The position numbers and the translations under genes were made by a program. Shown here in pieces: positions 36,852 through 47,174 of a stretch of DNA of 64,000 nt (the stretch's first letter is position 1; each line of letters begins with the position of its first letter). The notes beneath the pieces were generated by a model, which was not told the origin of the DNA, ran no database searches, and worked only from the letters and a program-made list of their open reading frames with translations. The DNA is from Zobellia laminariae (GTDB lineage Bacteria; Bacteroidota; Bacteroidia; Flavobacteriales; Flavobacteriaceae): assembly GCF_009725995.1 (NCBI RefSeq), contig NZ_RCNS01000002.1, positions 806,001 through 870,000 on the forward strand. The letters are read 5' to 3'.

Positions 36852-39287
36852 TCATTTCAGGGCAATCACATATTGCGGATATTGTTCTTGAAAACTTAAG
36901 ATTGCTTTGGCTAAAGAGCTTTTGGGGTCCTGAATTTGAATATAACAATTTTCCATACTACGCGTAATAGCCATTAATACCCATGTAGCTGCATACATTG
37001 CACGTCTTTTGTCTGGTGTTAGTTGATCGAATAAAGACTCTAATAAATAATTATCGGCATCTTTTTCAAGAGTTTTCTGTTCAAAAAACTCATCTAAATT
37101 AAAGCACATTACTGACCAAGCTTCAATCCCTCGACAAGATTCATAATAGATTGAACGAACAGATAAAGAACCCGGTGGACTTAAACTGCGTTTATCTACA
37201 TTTCCAGTTGTATTCCAGAATAACATATCTCCTATTTTAGACTGTGCTTCACTTATAAGTGCCCACTCATTTTTGCTTTTACCGGCATCCTTAACAATAT
37301 TGTCATATTGATTAACAGATACAGAGGTTTCTTCTTCAATTGCAAATTTCTTTTTACTATTACTTTCGGCAGATGTTAAAAGCAATAATGATTCATAATT
37401 AGTGCAGCCTTGTCTTTCTCCAATAGTTTTTAGTTTCTTAACGGACTCAATATATTTATCATTGGACCTTGAGAAATCAATTAATATATTTCCATGATCC
37501 TCTGTATCTATAAGTTCAATATCAAGGTCAATTTCATACCAAGTTGCAATATGATTTGCAAGTGATGCAATAGCAGGCTTCATCCTATATGATTTACGAC
37601 GCTTTTGATATTTATGACATTCAATTATTTGATTACGAGATATTTGCCAATCACATAATTGAGAATAACGAATTAGCTGTTCTTTACCGCCATTAGCAAT
37701 TACAATATTATTACTGCCAAAAATACTGTAAAGAATATCTCGCTCTAATGGGTGACAATCTTGTGCTTCATCAATGTATGCTATTCTTCCTGCTCTGAAA
37801 CCACCTAAACTTTTTCTGTACCGTGTTTTAAGTTTTTGAAGATTTATTTTACCACTACCATCCTTTTCAAGGATATCTTCTTCTAAACGCATTACATTTT
37901 CTAATAAATCGTATTTACTTACTACATCTAAATCACTTAAAAAGGAATCTAAATTAGAAGCTACTTGAAGAATGCGCTCAAGAACTTTATGATAATCTTT
38001 TAAAAATACATTTGAACTTTCCAGATTACCAAGTTTATCTACTTTATCATTACGATAAATTCTAAATTGTTCTGCTGTTTCTTCTTGATTTGGTAAACTT
38101 CTCAGCGATTCCAAACGCTGAATAAATAAAATTGCTTCCCGTTTTGTTCCTTCATCTATATTCCATTTGCTTTGAACATACATTAAAAGTTTAGCAAGAC
38201 TGATTCCATTTTCAGAAGTCCGAACTGTATTAAAATAAGCTTCGATTTGTACCCATCTTGAATCTAATTTTATTGTTAGTTCTTTTATGCGCTTTTCGGT
38301 TAGTAAAAGTAGTACTCCTAATTTTTTGGCAACTCTATAAAAATAACCGTGAATTGTATATGTGGTAGTAGGTTGTTTTGTTTGCCTATCGTCCTGTGAC
38401 AAGCGATTAGTAAAACTTTGTATTTGTGAAGAAATATCATAAACTAGCACATGATTGTAAGTTAGAAACAGCCCTTTACGTCCTTCAACACTTAAGCGTA
38501 ACATCCATTTTAGAATATCTGATGATTTACCTGTTCCTGCTTTACCATTAACTTCAACTAATTTTTCTCCTATGTTCTCATAAGCCTTAATTGAAGCATT
38601 ATCTAGTTTACCTTGGATTCTGTCAATTTTTTTCTTGGTTATATAGCCATCAACACTGTCTTTAGATGCTTGCTCAAATATTTGCATAATTTGAATCTCA
38701 AATAGCTCATCACTATCATACCATTGTCGGTAACCAGGCCATTTAAAATAATGATTTAACTTAATTACTTCTTCTACTTTATCATAAGTAAATTCTTTGT
38801 CTATAAGTATACTGCTAGAGGTATAAGAAGTTCTAGAGTTCTTTACCCAGGTTATTGGATGGACAGTGATGTATCTTCTATCTAGGCCACAATTACTACT
38901 TAGATAGTTAGTTAATCCCCATTTAATTTTATTAGTATTATCTTCAAAGTCTACATAAGCACCATCAATTTCTATCAAACCACCATTTGTACAAATATTT
39001 GAATTAGAGTATTCATTTACAATTGTCACCGCAATAATTTGATTCTTGATATAATGCCTATCATCAGCTGTTTTTACTCTATACCAGCTTCTATCTCTTT
39101 TTGGAATATTTAATAGAAGAATAAAATCAACACTTGCTTGTGCCGTAACTGAAACAGGAAAGTTGTTTAAGATAATTACTTCTGCTTCTTTACAATTTTC
39201 GCCTAATTTTTTGATTATGGATTCCTTTAAGGCGTCATAATCTAAATCTGCATTTGTACCATTTATTTTTGATAACGTGATTTTCAT
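36852..39287 (-). CDS. Superfamily 1 DNA helicase with N-terminal unknown domain
   Basis: An 811-residue protein. Residues 1-220 form an unrecognised N-terminal domain with ASVDFILLLNIPKRDRSWYR; a nuclease (NERD-like) role is possible but I see no convincing active site. Walker A is VNGKAGTGKSSD (about 240-255). Walker B is AYIDEAQDCHP (about 503-510), the DEAQD form typical of UvrD-like SF1 helicases. Late motifs CRGIEAWSVMCF and VLMAITRSMENCYI correspond to motifs V and VI. It lies next to, but divergent from, the WYL-controlled island and lacks its promoter motif. Confidence 0.75.
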   Translation of the reverse strand: MKITLSKINGTNADLDYDALKESIIKKLGENCKEAEVIILNNFPVSVTAQASVDFILLLNIPKRDRSWYRVKTADDRHYIKNQIIAVTIVNEYSNSNICTNGGLIEIDGAYVDFEDNTNKIKWGLTNYLSSNCGLDRRYITVHPITWVKNSRTSYTSSSILIDKEFTYDKVEEVIKLNHYFKWPGYRQWYDSDELFEIQIMQIFEQASKDSVDGYITKKKIDRIQGKLDNASIKAYENIGEKLVEVNGKAGTGKSSDILKWMLRLSVEGRKGLFLTYNHVLVYDISSQIQSFTNRLSQDDRQTKQPTTTYTIHGYFYRVAKKLGVLLLLTEKRIKELTIKLDSRWVQIEAYFNTVRTSENGISLAKLLMYVQSKWNIDEGTKREAILFIQRLESLRSLPNQEETAEQFRIYRNDKVDKLGNLESSNVFLKDYHKVLERILQVASNLDSFLSDLDVVSKYDLLENVMRLEEDILEKDGSGKINLQKLKTRYRKSLGGFRAGRIAYIDEAQDCHPLERDILYSIFGSNNIVIANGGKEQLIRYSQLCDWQISRNQIIECHKYQKRRKSYRMKPAIASLANHIATWYEIDLDIELIDTEDHGNILIDFSRSNDKYIESVKKLKTIGERQGCTNYESLLLLTSAESNSKKKFAIEEETSVSVNQYDNIVKDAGKSKNEWALISEAQSKIGDMLFWNTTGNVDKRSLSPPGSLSVRSIYYESCRGIEAWSVMCFNLDEFFEQKTLEKDADNYLLESLFDQLTPDKRRAMYAATWVLMAITRSMENCYIQIQDPKSSLAKAILSFQEQYPQYVIALK

Positions 39288-39643
39288 TTTAATAAATTAT
39301 TAGCTACAGAAGTGCAGTTTAGTGATATCGATTTTTCATTTATCGGAGTTCAAAATGCTTAAAAAAATCAGTAATTATAAAATGATGCGACCTAAAAAGG
39401 CACTAAAGATTGTTAAACGTTAAATTTTATTGTTAGGTATAATTAATTTCTAATAGTGCTTTCATTAGTTTATTCATTATATATTTTAAATGTGGTAAAA
39501 TAAAGTGTAAGCTAATTACGGAATCCCGTAAAAGGGAAGTTTTTTATTTTTCTAATATTGAGGTTTAAGCAATAGAATGAATAATTAGGATAGTTGAAGT
39601 TTTAATAAAACTTTTAATTAAAATAAAACATCATCAATATCTC
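39288..39643. other. Divergent AT-rich intergenic region
   Basis: No gene is supported here. The region separates the minus-strand helicase from the plus-strand WYL gene and must hold the helicase promoter, which I cannot pinpoint. The WYL promoter motif begins at 39644. Confidence 0.5.
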
Positions 39644-39677
39644 TGCAATAGTACTGCATAGTTAATTGCTATCTTGC
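39644..39677 (+). promoter_or_regulatory. Shared island promoter motif A (WYL gene)
   Basis: TGCA (39644-39647), 7 bp (ATAGTAC), TGCA (39655-39658), 11 bp, then the -7-like TATCTTGC (39670-39677). The ATG is 25 bp downstream of the box. The same spacing recurs at 40710, 44257 and 57938. Confidence 0.8.
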
Positions 39678-39701
39678 AAATGATTATCTATTTAAAAAAT
39701 C

Positions 39702-40706
39702 ATGGCCAACAGTAAACACGCACATTTAAGGTATAACATACTAGATAACTGTTTTCGTAAGAGGACATACAATTTTGAGCAACTTTTAAATGTTCTAAAC
39801 AGTCAAATAGAATTGCATTACCCAAATGAAAGTATTTCAACTAGAACTTTAAGGGAAGATTTAAAGGTCTTTAGAGATAAGAAGAATGGTTTTGGAGCGC
39901 CACTTCCGGATAAAGCAAGAGTGTTAAAATATTCGGATTCCAATTTTTCAATTGCTCAACGACCTCTATTAGAGTATGAGCAATATTTAATTGACGCCGG
40001 ACGACAGTTGTTAGAACGATTTGAAAACCACCCCAAATATGAAAAGTTGGCGGAGGCATTGATTAAGTTTCAAGATGAAGAGGACCAGCAAGAAAATGAC
40101 GCAATACAAATTTTGTACTATGATCATAATGAAGAATATAAAGGAATACGATTCTTAAAACCTTTGTACTTGGCCATTAAAAAGAAACAAGTTCTTCAGG
40201 TCACATTCCAAGGCTTCAATGATACCATTTCCAACACCTTTGAATTTCACCCACATATATTAAAACAATACAATCGTAGATGGTTTGTTTATGGTTTCAA
40301 TAAAACCAAAGGAATTAAGGAGTGGAGTGTTCCTCTAGATGATAGACTCATAGATTTTAAGGTAAAAGAGAAGCATGATTATGTTACTTCTAATACTAGC
40401 TGGGAGGCGTTTTTTAGAACAATGGTAGGTGTTGTTAGAGTAAAAGGTGCGCTGGTGGAGAAAGTTGTTTTACGTTTTCATAATGGTAGGGAGAGTTATT
40501 TCAAAACAAAACCGTTTCAGCCGGATTATGAAGAATTTTTTGAGGAAGAAAAACAAAATCAAGTTTGGTTTGAAACTATAATTAATAAAGAATTAGTGCA
40601 ACAGATATTATCTTATGGAAGAGATGTTGAAGTTCTAGAACCAGAAAATTTGAAAGTACAACTGACAGAACACTCAAATGTCATGCAGCATTATTACAAC
40701 AAATAA
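39702..40706 (+). CDS. WYL-domain transcriptional regulator
   Basis: A 334-residue protein. The N-terminal winged-helix part is residues ~1-70 (LDNCFRKRTYNFEQLLNVLN ... ISTRTLREDLKVFRD). The WYL domain is about 135-220 (LYLAIKKKQVLQVTFQGF ... FEFHPHILKQYNRRWFVYGF), followed by a C-terminal WCX-like extension. WYL regulators such as BrxR and CapW bind inverted repeats and control defence operons, sensing ligands or nucleic acids. The gene is first in the island and its promoter carries the island's palindrome, so autoregulation and control of the other three units are likely but inferred. Confidence 0.88.
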   Translation: MANSKHAHLRYNILDNCFRKRTYNFEQLLNVLNSQIELHYPNESISTRTLREDLKVFRDKKNGFGAPLPDKARVLKYSDSNFSIAQRPLLEYEQYLIDAGRQLLERFENHPKYEKLAEALIKFQDEEDQQENDAIQILYYDHNEEYKGIRFLKPLYLAIKKKQVLQVTFQGFNDTISNTFEFHPHILKQYNRRWFVYGFNKTKGIKEWSVPLDDRLIDFKVKEKHDYVTSNTSWEAFFRTMVGVVRVKGALVEKVVLRFHNGRESYFKTKPFQPDYEEFFEEEKQNQVWFETIINKELVQQILSYGRDVEVLEPENLKVQLTEHSNVMQHYYNK

Positions 40707-40709
40707 CTA

Positions 40710-40743
40710 TGCAGACACTTTGCACAGTTAAATAATTAATTTG
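40710..40743 (+). promoter_or_regulatory. Shared island promoter motif B (MTase-kinase gene)
   Basis: TGCA (40710-40713), GACACTT, TGCA (40721-40724), 11 bp, then TTAATTTG (40736-40743). It begins 4 bp after the WYL stop and lies about 58 bp before the next ATG. Confidence 0.75.
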
Positions 40744-40800
40744 TATAGCTCAACTGGAAGGAATGTAAGGGCATTTGATAAAGTTAATAATTAGAATTAG

Positions 40801-43308
40801 ATGGATAGTAAAGAGTATTTACAAATAGTTGTAGGATTAAGAACATTAAAAATTCGTTTACAAAGTAATGTTAGTGATGAAGATCTTTTGGTTTTTAATA
40901 GTTTTCTGATTTTACTTAGAAAAGATGGCCTTTTAAATAGTTTAAAGGGAGATGCGCCGGACATAGACCATAGGTTAAGAATTCAAGAATGTGTTGATTT
41001 AAGTACTAATGACGAAATAAAGAATCTTTACGCTAATCACATAAAGTCTATATGTGAGCGTATTAGGAAGCTATATATTAAAGACTTATTAAGAATATAT
41101 TTAAGAATATCTGACGACTTCATCCAGAATTATGCAGCAGAATTTTTTGATGAACAACTTCAAACAGCCTTTCTTTCTAAAGGAAATGCCGATTCATCTG
41201 CAATGCAACCGAAGGAACTAACGGATTTACTGAATTCATTCTGTAATACAGAACAAATAATAAATTATTATAATCCGTTTGCAGGTTTAGCTTCGTTAGC
41301 TCTAAAATTACCACAAACAGTAAATTACTGTGGAGAGGAGATTCATTCGACCACATGGTTAGTTGGCAAATTAAGAATGCTTGTTTACGATTGTCCTCCA
41401 AATTTTGAATATCAAATGGTAGATAGTTTTGAAAAATGGACGTTTCGTACGACAGCAAAATATGATTTTATCAGTTTTAATCCACCCTTTAATATTAAGC
41501 TGGACTCATCTAATCTTCCCTACTTAAAAGATAGTTTGTATGGTTATTCTCGTAACGCTAATTCATTAATAATATCTGAAACATTTAATCAATTACGGCC
41601 GGGAGGTACAATGGTATTCGTATCTCCTAACAGCTTTTTGTTTAGTGAAGAAAAACATGATAAAGCTCTTAAGGAATACTTCGTTCAAAACGGGTATATT
41701 GAAAAAATAATAGCCTTGCCAGAGCGAGTATTGAACTTTACAAGTTTATCTGTAAACATCATTGTTTTGAACAATACTCCAAGATTAAATTCTAAAATAG
41801 AATTTATTAATGCAACTGAACTAGTAAATAAAGAAAGCTCTAAAATCCATAAGATTCTGCTTGAGCAGACAATTGAATTAATATCGGAAGAATCAAATAA
41901 ATTAAAAAGACTTGTTGGTGTTGAAGAAATAAAGTCCAATGATTATAATTTATCTGTGAATAGATATATTTATGATGATTTGGGAATTTCCGAGGAGGAC
42001 AAAAAGAATTTTGTCCAGTTTAAAAATCTTGTTCGCCCTATAGTTAGAAAGAAAGTTATTGAGTCCACAGGAAAGCTAGTAAAGATGAGAGATCTATCGG
42101 AAGATTTAATAACATTCGTTAAAAATTTTCAGAATATTAATATTTCTGAACTTAAAGGGTTTGCTAATAAACTTGAAAATAATTCACTCTTATTATCCAC
42201 AACGTGGAAGACATTAAAACCAACTTTATTTGAGAGTAATAGCGACAATATTTATTATGATTACAATTCCATTTTTGCATGTCAAATAAAGGAGGATAAA
42301 GTCGATAAAGAATACTTTGTTCTTGAATTATCAAAGGAATATGTTCAAAAGCAAATAGACCAAAGAAGAGTCGGTACAGCTCAATCGAGAATTACCCTAA
42401 AAGACTTGCTACAAATTAAAATAATAGTGCCGAGTCTAGAGGTTCAAAAGAAAAGAAAATACTTGTATCAAGAGTCGGTTATTAATGAGCATCAAGCTAA
42501 AATAAAAGAATTGATGCTTAATTATGGAATTGATTTAGCCGATGAAAATAGTTTCTTACGGCATCAAATAGCTGGGACTTTAAAGAATTTGCGAGGATCT
42601 TTTTCCAAGTTAAAGCAAATAATAGAAGAACAGGTTATTAACGAATTACCGAGCCTATACTCCTACAAAGTGAACCCTAAAATAGATAGTACTTTTTTAG
42701 ATTACCTGAAGAGAATTGAACGAGATTTAAATTCTGTCCATGATTCGGTTAAGTCGGTTGGTGTAGAGTTGAACTTACTAACCATTAAACTCCAACCAAT
42801 AAATTTTATAAAATTTGTTTCAAACTATGCTGAAGAAATAAAGAACAGGAACTCAAATCGTTTTGATATTAAAATTGATATCGATAAAGAGTTACTTAAA
42901 GAACATGAAATTAAGGAAGTAGTTATTCAAGGTGACCGAAATTTTTTACATCAGGCATTTAATAATATTATTGAAAATGCTGAACGTCATGCCTTTAGTA
43001 GTTCAGACAAGAGCAATAACAGAATTGAATTAGAACTTATATACGATTTTGAAGATTTAACGGTGCAATTAGATTTTACAAATACAGGGAAACCTATGCC
43101 AGAGAACTACTCTTATGAAGCATTTACAAGAAAGGGCAGTAAAGCTGGTGCTAATGCCGGTGACGGAGTGGGGGGGTGGTTTTTACACGAAGTAATGGAA
43201 AAGCATAATGGCAAATTAGGCTTTACGGACGAGACCGGAAGAGAAGGTATTAAAGGCGACTATGCTACGACAATTGAATTAACCTTTCCAATTGAAATAA
43301 AAATATAG
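40801..43308 (+). CDS. DNA N6-methyltransferase/specificity-like protein fused to a histidine kinase
   Basis: An 835-residue fusion. The N-terminal part has an HsdM-like SAM-binding motif NPFAGLAS (from residue 158) and catalytic-type NPPF (227-230). A specificity-subunit-like half-TRD follows at ~480-560 (YFVLELSKEYVQKQIDQRRV, then IIVPSLEVQKKR, the conserved end of an HsdS repeat). The C-terminus is a sensor-kinase module: an H-box with His588 in FLRHQIAGTLKNL, N-box NNIIENAERH (from 721) and glycine-rich GDGVGGWFLHEVMEKHNG (from 787). No membrane helix, so cytosolic. The next gene, 3 bp away, is a receiver protein. I know of no described system with this architecture. Confidence 0.8.
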   Translation: MDSKEYLQIVVGLRTLKIRLQSNVSDEDLLVFNSFLILLRKDGLLNSLKGDAPDIDHRLRIQECVDLSTNDEIKNLYANHIKSICERIRKLYIKDLLRIYLRISDDFIQNYAAEFFDEQLQTAFLSKGNADSSAMQPKELTDLLNSFCNTEQIINYYNPFAGLASLALKLPQTVNYCGEEIHSTTWLVGKLRMLVYDCPPNFEYQMVDSFEKWTFRTTAKYDFISFNPPFNIKLDSSNLPYLKDSLYGYSRNANSLIISETFNQLRPGGTMVFVSPNSFLFSEEKHDKALKEYFVQNGYIEKIIALPERVLNFTSLSVNIIVLNNTPRLNSKIEFINATELVNKESSKIHKILLEQTIELISEESNKLKRLVGVEEIKSNDYNLSVNRYIYDDLGISEEDKKNFVQFKNLVRPIVRKKVIESTGKLVKMRDLSEDLITFVKNFQNINISELKGFANKLENNSLLLSTTWKTLKPTLFESNSDNIYYDYNSIFACQIKEDKVDKEYFVLELSKEYVQKQIDQRRVGTAQSRITLKDLLQIKIIVPSLEVQKKRKYLYQESVINEHQAKIKELMLNYGIDLADENSFLRHQIAGTLKNLRGSFSKLKQIIEEQVINELPSLYSYKVNPKIDSTFLDYLKRIERDLNSVHDSVKSVGVELNLLTIKLQPINFIKFVSNYAEEIKNRNSNRFDIKIDIDKELLKEHEIKEVVIQGDRNFLHQAFNNIIENAERHAFSSSDKSNNRIELELIYDFEDLTVQLDFTNTGKPMPENYSYEAFTRKGSKAGANAGDGVGGWFLHEVMEKHNGKLGFTDETGREGIKGDYATTIELTFPIEIKI

Positions 43309-43310
43309 AT

Positions 43311-44240
43311 ATGTACAAAGTAATATGGTTCGAAGACGAACATGAAACGCTTGAGGATATTAAAGATGATTGCTTGGTACAAGACATAAGATTAATTGGG
43401 TTTGAAAATGCAGTTGAGGGATTGGAAGTGCTATTGGAAAATCCAAAACAGTTTGATGCTGTCCTTTTGGATGGATTATTTTTTAAATCCTCTAAAAATA
43501 CCGGTGATGATGTTAGCGAGGAAGCTTTTGGAAGTGTAGCAAAAGCTTTATTGACTTTAAAAGCGCAAGGAGTTCTTTTACCATGGTTTATATACTCCGG
43601 TCAAAAAAGTTTTGTAAAGGATAATAATACTTTGGTAAATATCTTTAAAGAAGAAGCTTTTGCTAGCGGAAAGGTATTTGACAAAAGCAACGACAAAGAC
43701 CTTCTTGAACTTTGTATTGCAATAAAGGAAGCTGCTAACGAACAACCTATTACCAGAGTGAGGCAAGAATTTTCCGAAGCATTCCAACCTTTTGAAATAG
43801 GGATTTTAGAAAGAAAACACGAACATTTACTTTTAGATATATTGGTCAACTATAATGAAGGTGATTTTAGAAAAAAAAATATAAATGTTCAAAGAGACCT
43901 TCTAGAGGCTATATGGAAGTCATTACACTTTACCATTCCCTGTATTCCAGAAAGTTTTTTTGATGAAAGATTAAATAATAAACCTAATCATGAATGGTGT
44001 ACTATGTTCTTTGAAAATCGATTTGTTATAAATACTAAAGGTGAACACAAGATTAATAATAATGTTTCAAAAGGAATTGGAAGTACTTTTAGAGGCTTGA
44101 AAGAATCTGTTAACGAATTGTCACATTTAAGCGATAACGAAATTGTAAAACTCCCATACACAACAAACACCTTTCTTATTCTCCAATTATTGGAGTGGCT
44201 GCCGCAATTCGTAGAATCTAATTATTCAAACTACATATAA
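43311..44240 (+). CDS. Receiver-domain protein, cognate of the MTase-kinase
   Basis: A 309-residue protein with an N-terminal CheY-like receiver: acidic pair E8/D9 (VIWFEDEHE), phospho-acceptor Asp54 (AVLLDGLFF), Ser96 in the Thr/Ser switch position (FIYSGQ) and Lys125 (KVFDKSND). All key positions are present. Residues ~135-309 form an output domain I do not recognise (FRGLKESVNELSHLSDNEIV near the end). It starts 3 bp after the kinase gene's stop, so they are co-translated partners. The output is not a known DNA-binding domain. Confidence 0.78.
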   Translation: MYKVIWFEDEHETLEDIKDDCLVQDIRLIGFENAVEGLEVLLENPKQFDAVLLDGLFFKSSKNTGDDVSEEAFGSVAKALLTLKAQGVLLPWFIYSGQKSFVKDNNTLVNIFKEEAFASGKVFDKSNDKDLLELCIAIKEAANEQPITRVRQEFSEAFQPFEIGILERKHEHLLLDILVNYNEGDFRKKNINVQRDLLEAIWKSLHFTIPCIPESFFDERLNNKPNHEWCTMFFENRFVINTKGEHKINNNVSKGIGSTFRGLKESVNELSHLSDNEIVKLPYTTNTFLILQLLEWLPQFVESNYSNYI

Positions 44241-44256
44241 AAATGGCTAAAAATAA

Positions 44257-44290
44257 TGCAATTACCCTGCACACCTTCGCTTTAAATTTG
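44257..44290 (+). promoter_or_regulatory. Shared island promoter motif D (DUF2130-hsd operon)
   Basis: TGCA (44257-44260), ATTACCC, TGCA (44268-44271), 11 bp, then TAAATTTG (44283-44290), a perfect -7 element. The ATG is 24 bp downstream. Confidence 0.85.
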
Positions 44291-44313
44291 TCTCAAATCA
44301 AAAGGTAAAAGCT

Positions 44314-45675
44314 ATGAATACAGAGAATACAAGTGTAAAATGTCCGAAATGTAAAGAATCCTTTAAGGTAGATGACAGCGTGTATACAGACATTGTTAAG
44401 CAGGTGCGTGACCAACAATTCAATGATGAGCTTTCTCAAAGACTTAGTCAAGCCGAGAAAGAGAAAAATAATGCAATTGCACTTACAAAAGCTGAGACAC
44501 AAAATGCATCTAAAGATGCTATCGCAGCAATGGATAAGCAAATACTAGAATTACAGTCAAATAGTAAGCAGCAATTGATGGAGGCATTAGCCAAAAAGGA
44601 TGCTGAATTAGCCGAAAAGAATGCGCAATTACAATCTATTGAAAGTAAATCTCAACTTGTTATTACTGAGACTGTATCTAAAATCGAAAAAGAACGTGAC
44701 ACCTATAAAAGCGCACTAGAGCTTCAAAAATCTGAAAAAGAATTAGCAATCAGCAATGCACTTAAACAGATAGAGAAAGAACGCGATACATTACTAAATG
44801 AGCTAAAGAATAAAAATACAGAGGCGCAATTACAACAAAGTACACTTCAGCAGAAACACAGTTTAGAATTGCAGGCTAAGGACTTAAATTTGAAGGTTAA
44901 GGAAGATGAAATTACCAGGCTGAAAGATTTTAAACAAAAGCTTTCTACTAAAATGATTGGTGAAACCTTAGAGCAACATTGCGAAACTTCTTTTAACCAA
45001 CTGCGTGCTACCGCCTTTCAAAATGCATACTTTGAAAAAGACAATGATGCTAGTCAGGGAACTAAGGGAGATTATATTTATAGAGAATCTGACCAGAAAG
45101 GGAATGAAATCATTTCTATTATGTTTGAAATGAAAAATGAAAATGACCTAACCTCTACCAAGAAGAGAAATGAAGATTTCTTTGCAAAATTAGATAAAGA
45201 CCGAAAGGATAAGGGTTGTGAATATGCAGTACTAGTTTCATTATTAGAGTCGGATAATGAGTTTTATAACAATGGAATAGTTGATGTATCATATCGCTAT
45301 GAAAAAATGTATGTAGTTCGCCCACAGTTTTTTATTCCTATAATTACAGTTTTACGTAATGCAGGATTAAAATCCTTGCAATACAAAACAGAATTAAGTG
45401 AAATGCGAAATCAGAATATTGATATCACCAATTTTGAAAATAAAATAGATGATTTCAAAACCGGTTTTGCTAGAAACTATGAATTGGCAAGTCGCCAATT
45501 TAAAACTGCTATAGATGAAATTGATAAAACAATGACACATCTTCAAAAAACTAAAGATGCATTGCTGTCTTCGGTAAATAATTTACGATTGGCGAATAAC
45601 AAGGCAGATGATTTGACCATAAAAAAACTAACGCATGGTAATCCTACCATGAAGCAGAAATTTGATAACTTATAA
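44314..45675 (+). CDS. DUF2130 domain-containing protein
   Basis: A 453-residue protein. One zinc-ribbon-like Cys pair opens it ([15 protein letters not shown]). A long coiled coil covers about residues 40-210. A conserved C-terminal DUF2130 region follows ([37 protein letters not shown], about 250-290), with an E-x-K-like core seen in PD-(D/E)xK nucleases. DUF2130 genes are often found beside restriction systems. It is the first gene of the hsd operon; hsdM follows 17 bp after it. A nuclease function is plausible but not shown. Confidence 0.82.
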   Translation: MNTENTSVKCPKCKESFKVDDSVYTDIVKQVRDQQFNDELSQRLSQAEKEKNNAIALTKAETQNASKDAIAAMDKQILELQSNSKQQLMEALAKKDAELAEKNAQLQSIESKSQLVITETVSKIEKERDTYKSALELQKSEKELAISNALKQIEKERDTLLNELKNKNTEAQLQQSTLQQKHSLELQAKDLNLKVKEDEITRLKDFKQKLSTKMIGETLEQHCETSFNQLRATAFQNAYFEKDNDASQGTKGDYIYRESDQKGNEIISIMFEMKNENDLTSTKKRNEDFFAKLDKDRKDKGCEYAVLVSLLESDNEFYNNGIVDVSYRYEKMYVVRPQFFIPIITVLRNAGLKSLQYKTELSEMRNQNIDITNFENKIDDFKTGFARNYELASRQFKTAIDEIDKTMTHLQKTKDALLSSVNNLRLANNKADDLTIKKLTHGNPTMKQKFDNL

Positions 45676-45692
45676 TAACACACAAAGTATAT

Positions 45693-47174
45693 ATGATCAC
45701 AGGAGAAACTAAAAGTAAAATTGATAAAATTTGGAACGATTTCTGGACCGGGGGGATAGCTAACCCATTAACCGTTATAGAGCAGTTTACCTATCTTATT
45801 TTTATTAAGCAATTAGATGATAAGCAGATACTAATGGAGAAAAAGGCAAACCTATTGGGGGTGCCTATTGAAAAACCAATTTATACCAAAAAGCAAAGTG
45901 CATTACGCTGGAGTAATTTCAAGAATAAAGATCCAGAAGCAATGTTTAATCTGTTTACTAAACAACAACGTGAACTAGATGATATTACAGCTTTTGATTT
46001 TATGAAAACCATTGGTGCTGAAGGTGGGGAATTTGCCAAGTTTATGAAAGGCTCCATATTTATGATCCAATCTCCTAAATTATTAGATAAGGTCGTGCAG
46101 CAAATAGACCAGTTACCTTTAGATAATAGAGACACAAAAGGTGATTTGTACGAGTATATGCTTTCTAAAATTGCCGAAGCTGGTACTAATGGACAGTTTC
46201 GTACACCAAGGCATATTATTAACATGATGGTAGCCATGGTACGACCAAAAAAGGACGATATTATTTGTGATCCGGCATGTGGTACGGCAGGCTTTCTAGT
46301 AAGTGCCGGTGAATATGTGTATGATAATCATAATGATTGGTTTGAAGACAAAACCTTTAGAAAACATTTTAATTCTAATATGTTTCACGGTACCGAGTTT
46401 GACCCTTCTATGTTACGTATAGCGGCTATGAACTTACAATTACATGGTATTGAAACACCTGTTCTAACAGGTATAGATGCTTTAAGTGAGGCGAATGGAA
46501 ATATTGAAGATGCCTATACCTTAATTCTTGCTAACCCGCCATTTAAAGGAAGTTTAGATTATGATGAAGTAGAAAGTAGTTTATTGCAAACCACAAAGAC
46601 GAAAAAAACAGAATTGTTATTCTTGTCCTTAATGCTACGGACTTTAAAAATAGGAGGTCGTGCAGCTGTGATTGTACCAGATGGTGTTTTATTTGGTAGT
46701 TCTAAAGCACATAAAAGTATTCGAGAGGAATTAGTAAGTAAGCAAAAACTAGAAGCAGTGATTTCTATGCCTAGTGGAGTGTTTAAACCCTATGCAGGTG
46801 TAAGTACCGCAGTATTATTCTTTACAAAAACTAATTCAGGAGGTACAGACAATGTATGGTTTTACGACATGAAAGCCGATGGTTATAGTTTGGATGACAA
46901 GCGTAATGCTATTAAGGATAACGATATACCGGACATTTTAAAACGTTATCACAATTTAGGTGCTGAAGGAGCAAGAGCACGCACAGGACAGAGTTTTACG
47001 GTGCCTTTTGAAGAAATTAAAGATAATAACTGGGACTTATCTATCAACAAGTATAAAGAAATAATTTATGAGGAGATTGAGTATGAAGCTCCCGGTGATT
47101 TGATTAAGGCGATTGAAATCATAGACGAAGAAAGAATTGAGGCGTTGAGAAAATTAAAAAGCATTTTGTCATGA
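45693..47174 (+). CDS. hsdM: Type I restriction-modification DNA methyltransferase subunit HsdM
   Basis: A 493-residue N6-adenine methyltransferase. It has an N-terminal HsdM helical domain (KIDKIWNDFWTGGIANPLTV), SAM motif DPACGTAGFLVSAGEYV (about 193-210) and catalytic NPPF (about 279, LANPPFKGSLDY). The C-terminus interacts with HsdS. It acts with HsdS to methylate the recognition site, and with HsdR to cut unmodified DNA. It overlaps hsdS by 4 bp, as usual for the M/S pair. Confidence 0.95.
   Translation: MITGETKSKIDKIWNDFWTGGIANPLTVIEQFTYLIFIKQLDDKQILMEKKANLLGVPIEKPIYTKKQSALRWSNFKNKDPEAMFNLFTKQQRELDDITAFDFMKTIGAEGGEFAKFMKGSIFMIQSPKLLDKVVQQIDQLPLDNRDTKGDLYEYMLSKIAEAGTNGQFRTPRHIINMMVAMVRPKKDDIICDPACGTAGFLVSAGEYVYDNHNDWFEDKTFRKHFNSNMFHGTEFDPSMLRIAAMNLQLHGIETPVLTGIDALSEANGNIEDAYTLILANPPFKGSLDYDEVESSLLQTTKTKKTELLFLSLMLRTLKIGGRAAVIVPDGVLFGSSKAHKSIREELVSKQKLEAVISMPSGVFKPYAGVSTAVLFFTKTNSGGTDNVWFYDMKADGYSLDDKRNAIKDNDIPDILKRYHNLGAEGARARTGQSFTVPFEEIKDNNWDLSINKYKEIIYEEIEYEAPGDLIKAIEIIDEERIEALRKLKSILS

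Noticed and set aside
40684..40690. Single TGCA near the WYL stop and at 39329 as extra operator half-sites
   Set aside because: They lack the partner TGCA at 7-bp spacing and the following -7 box.
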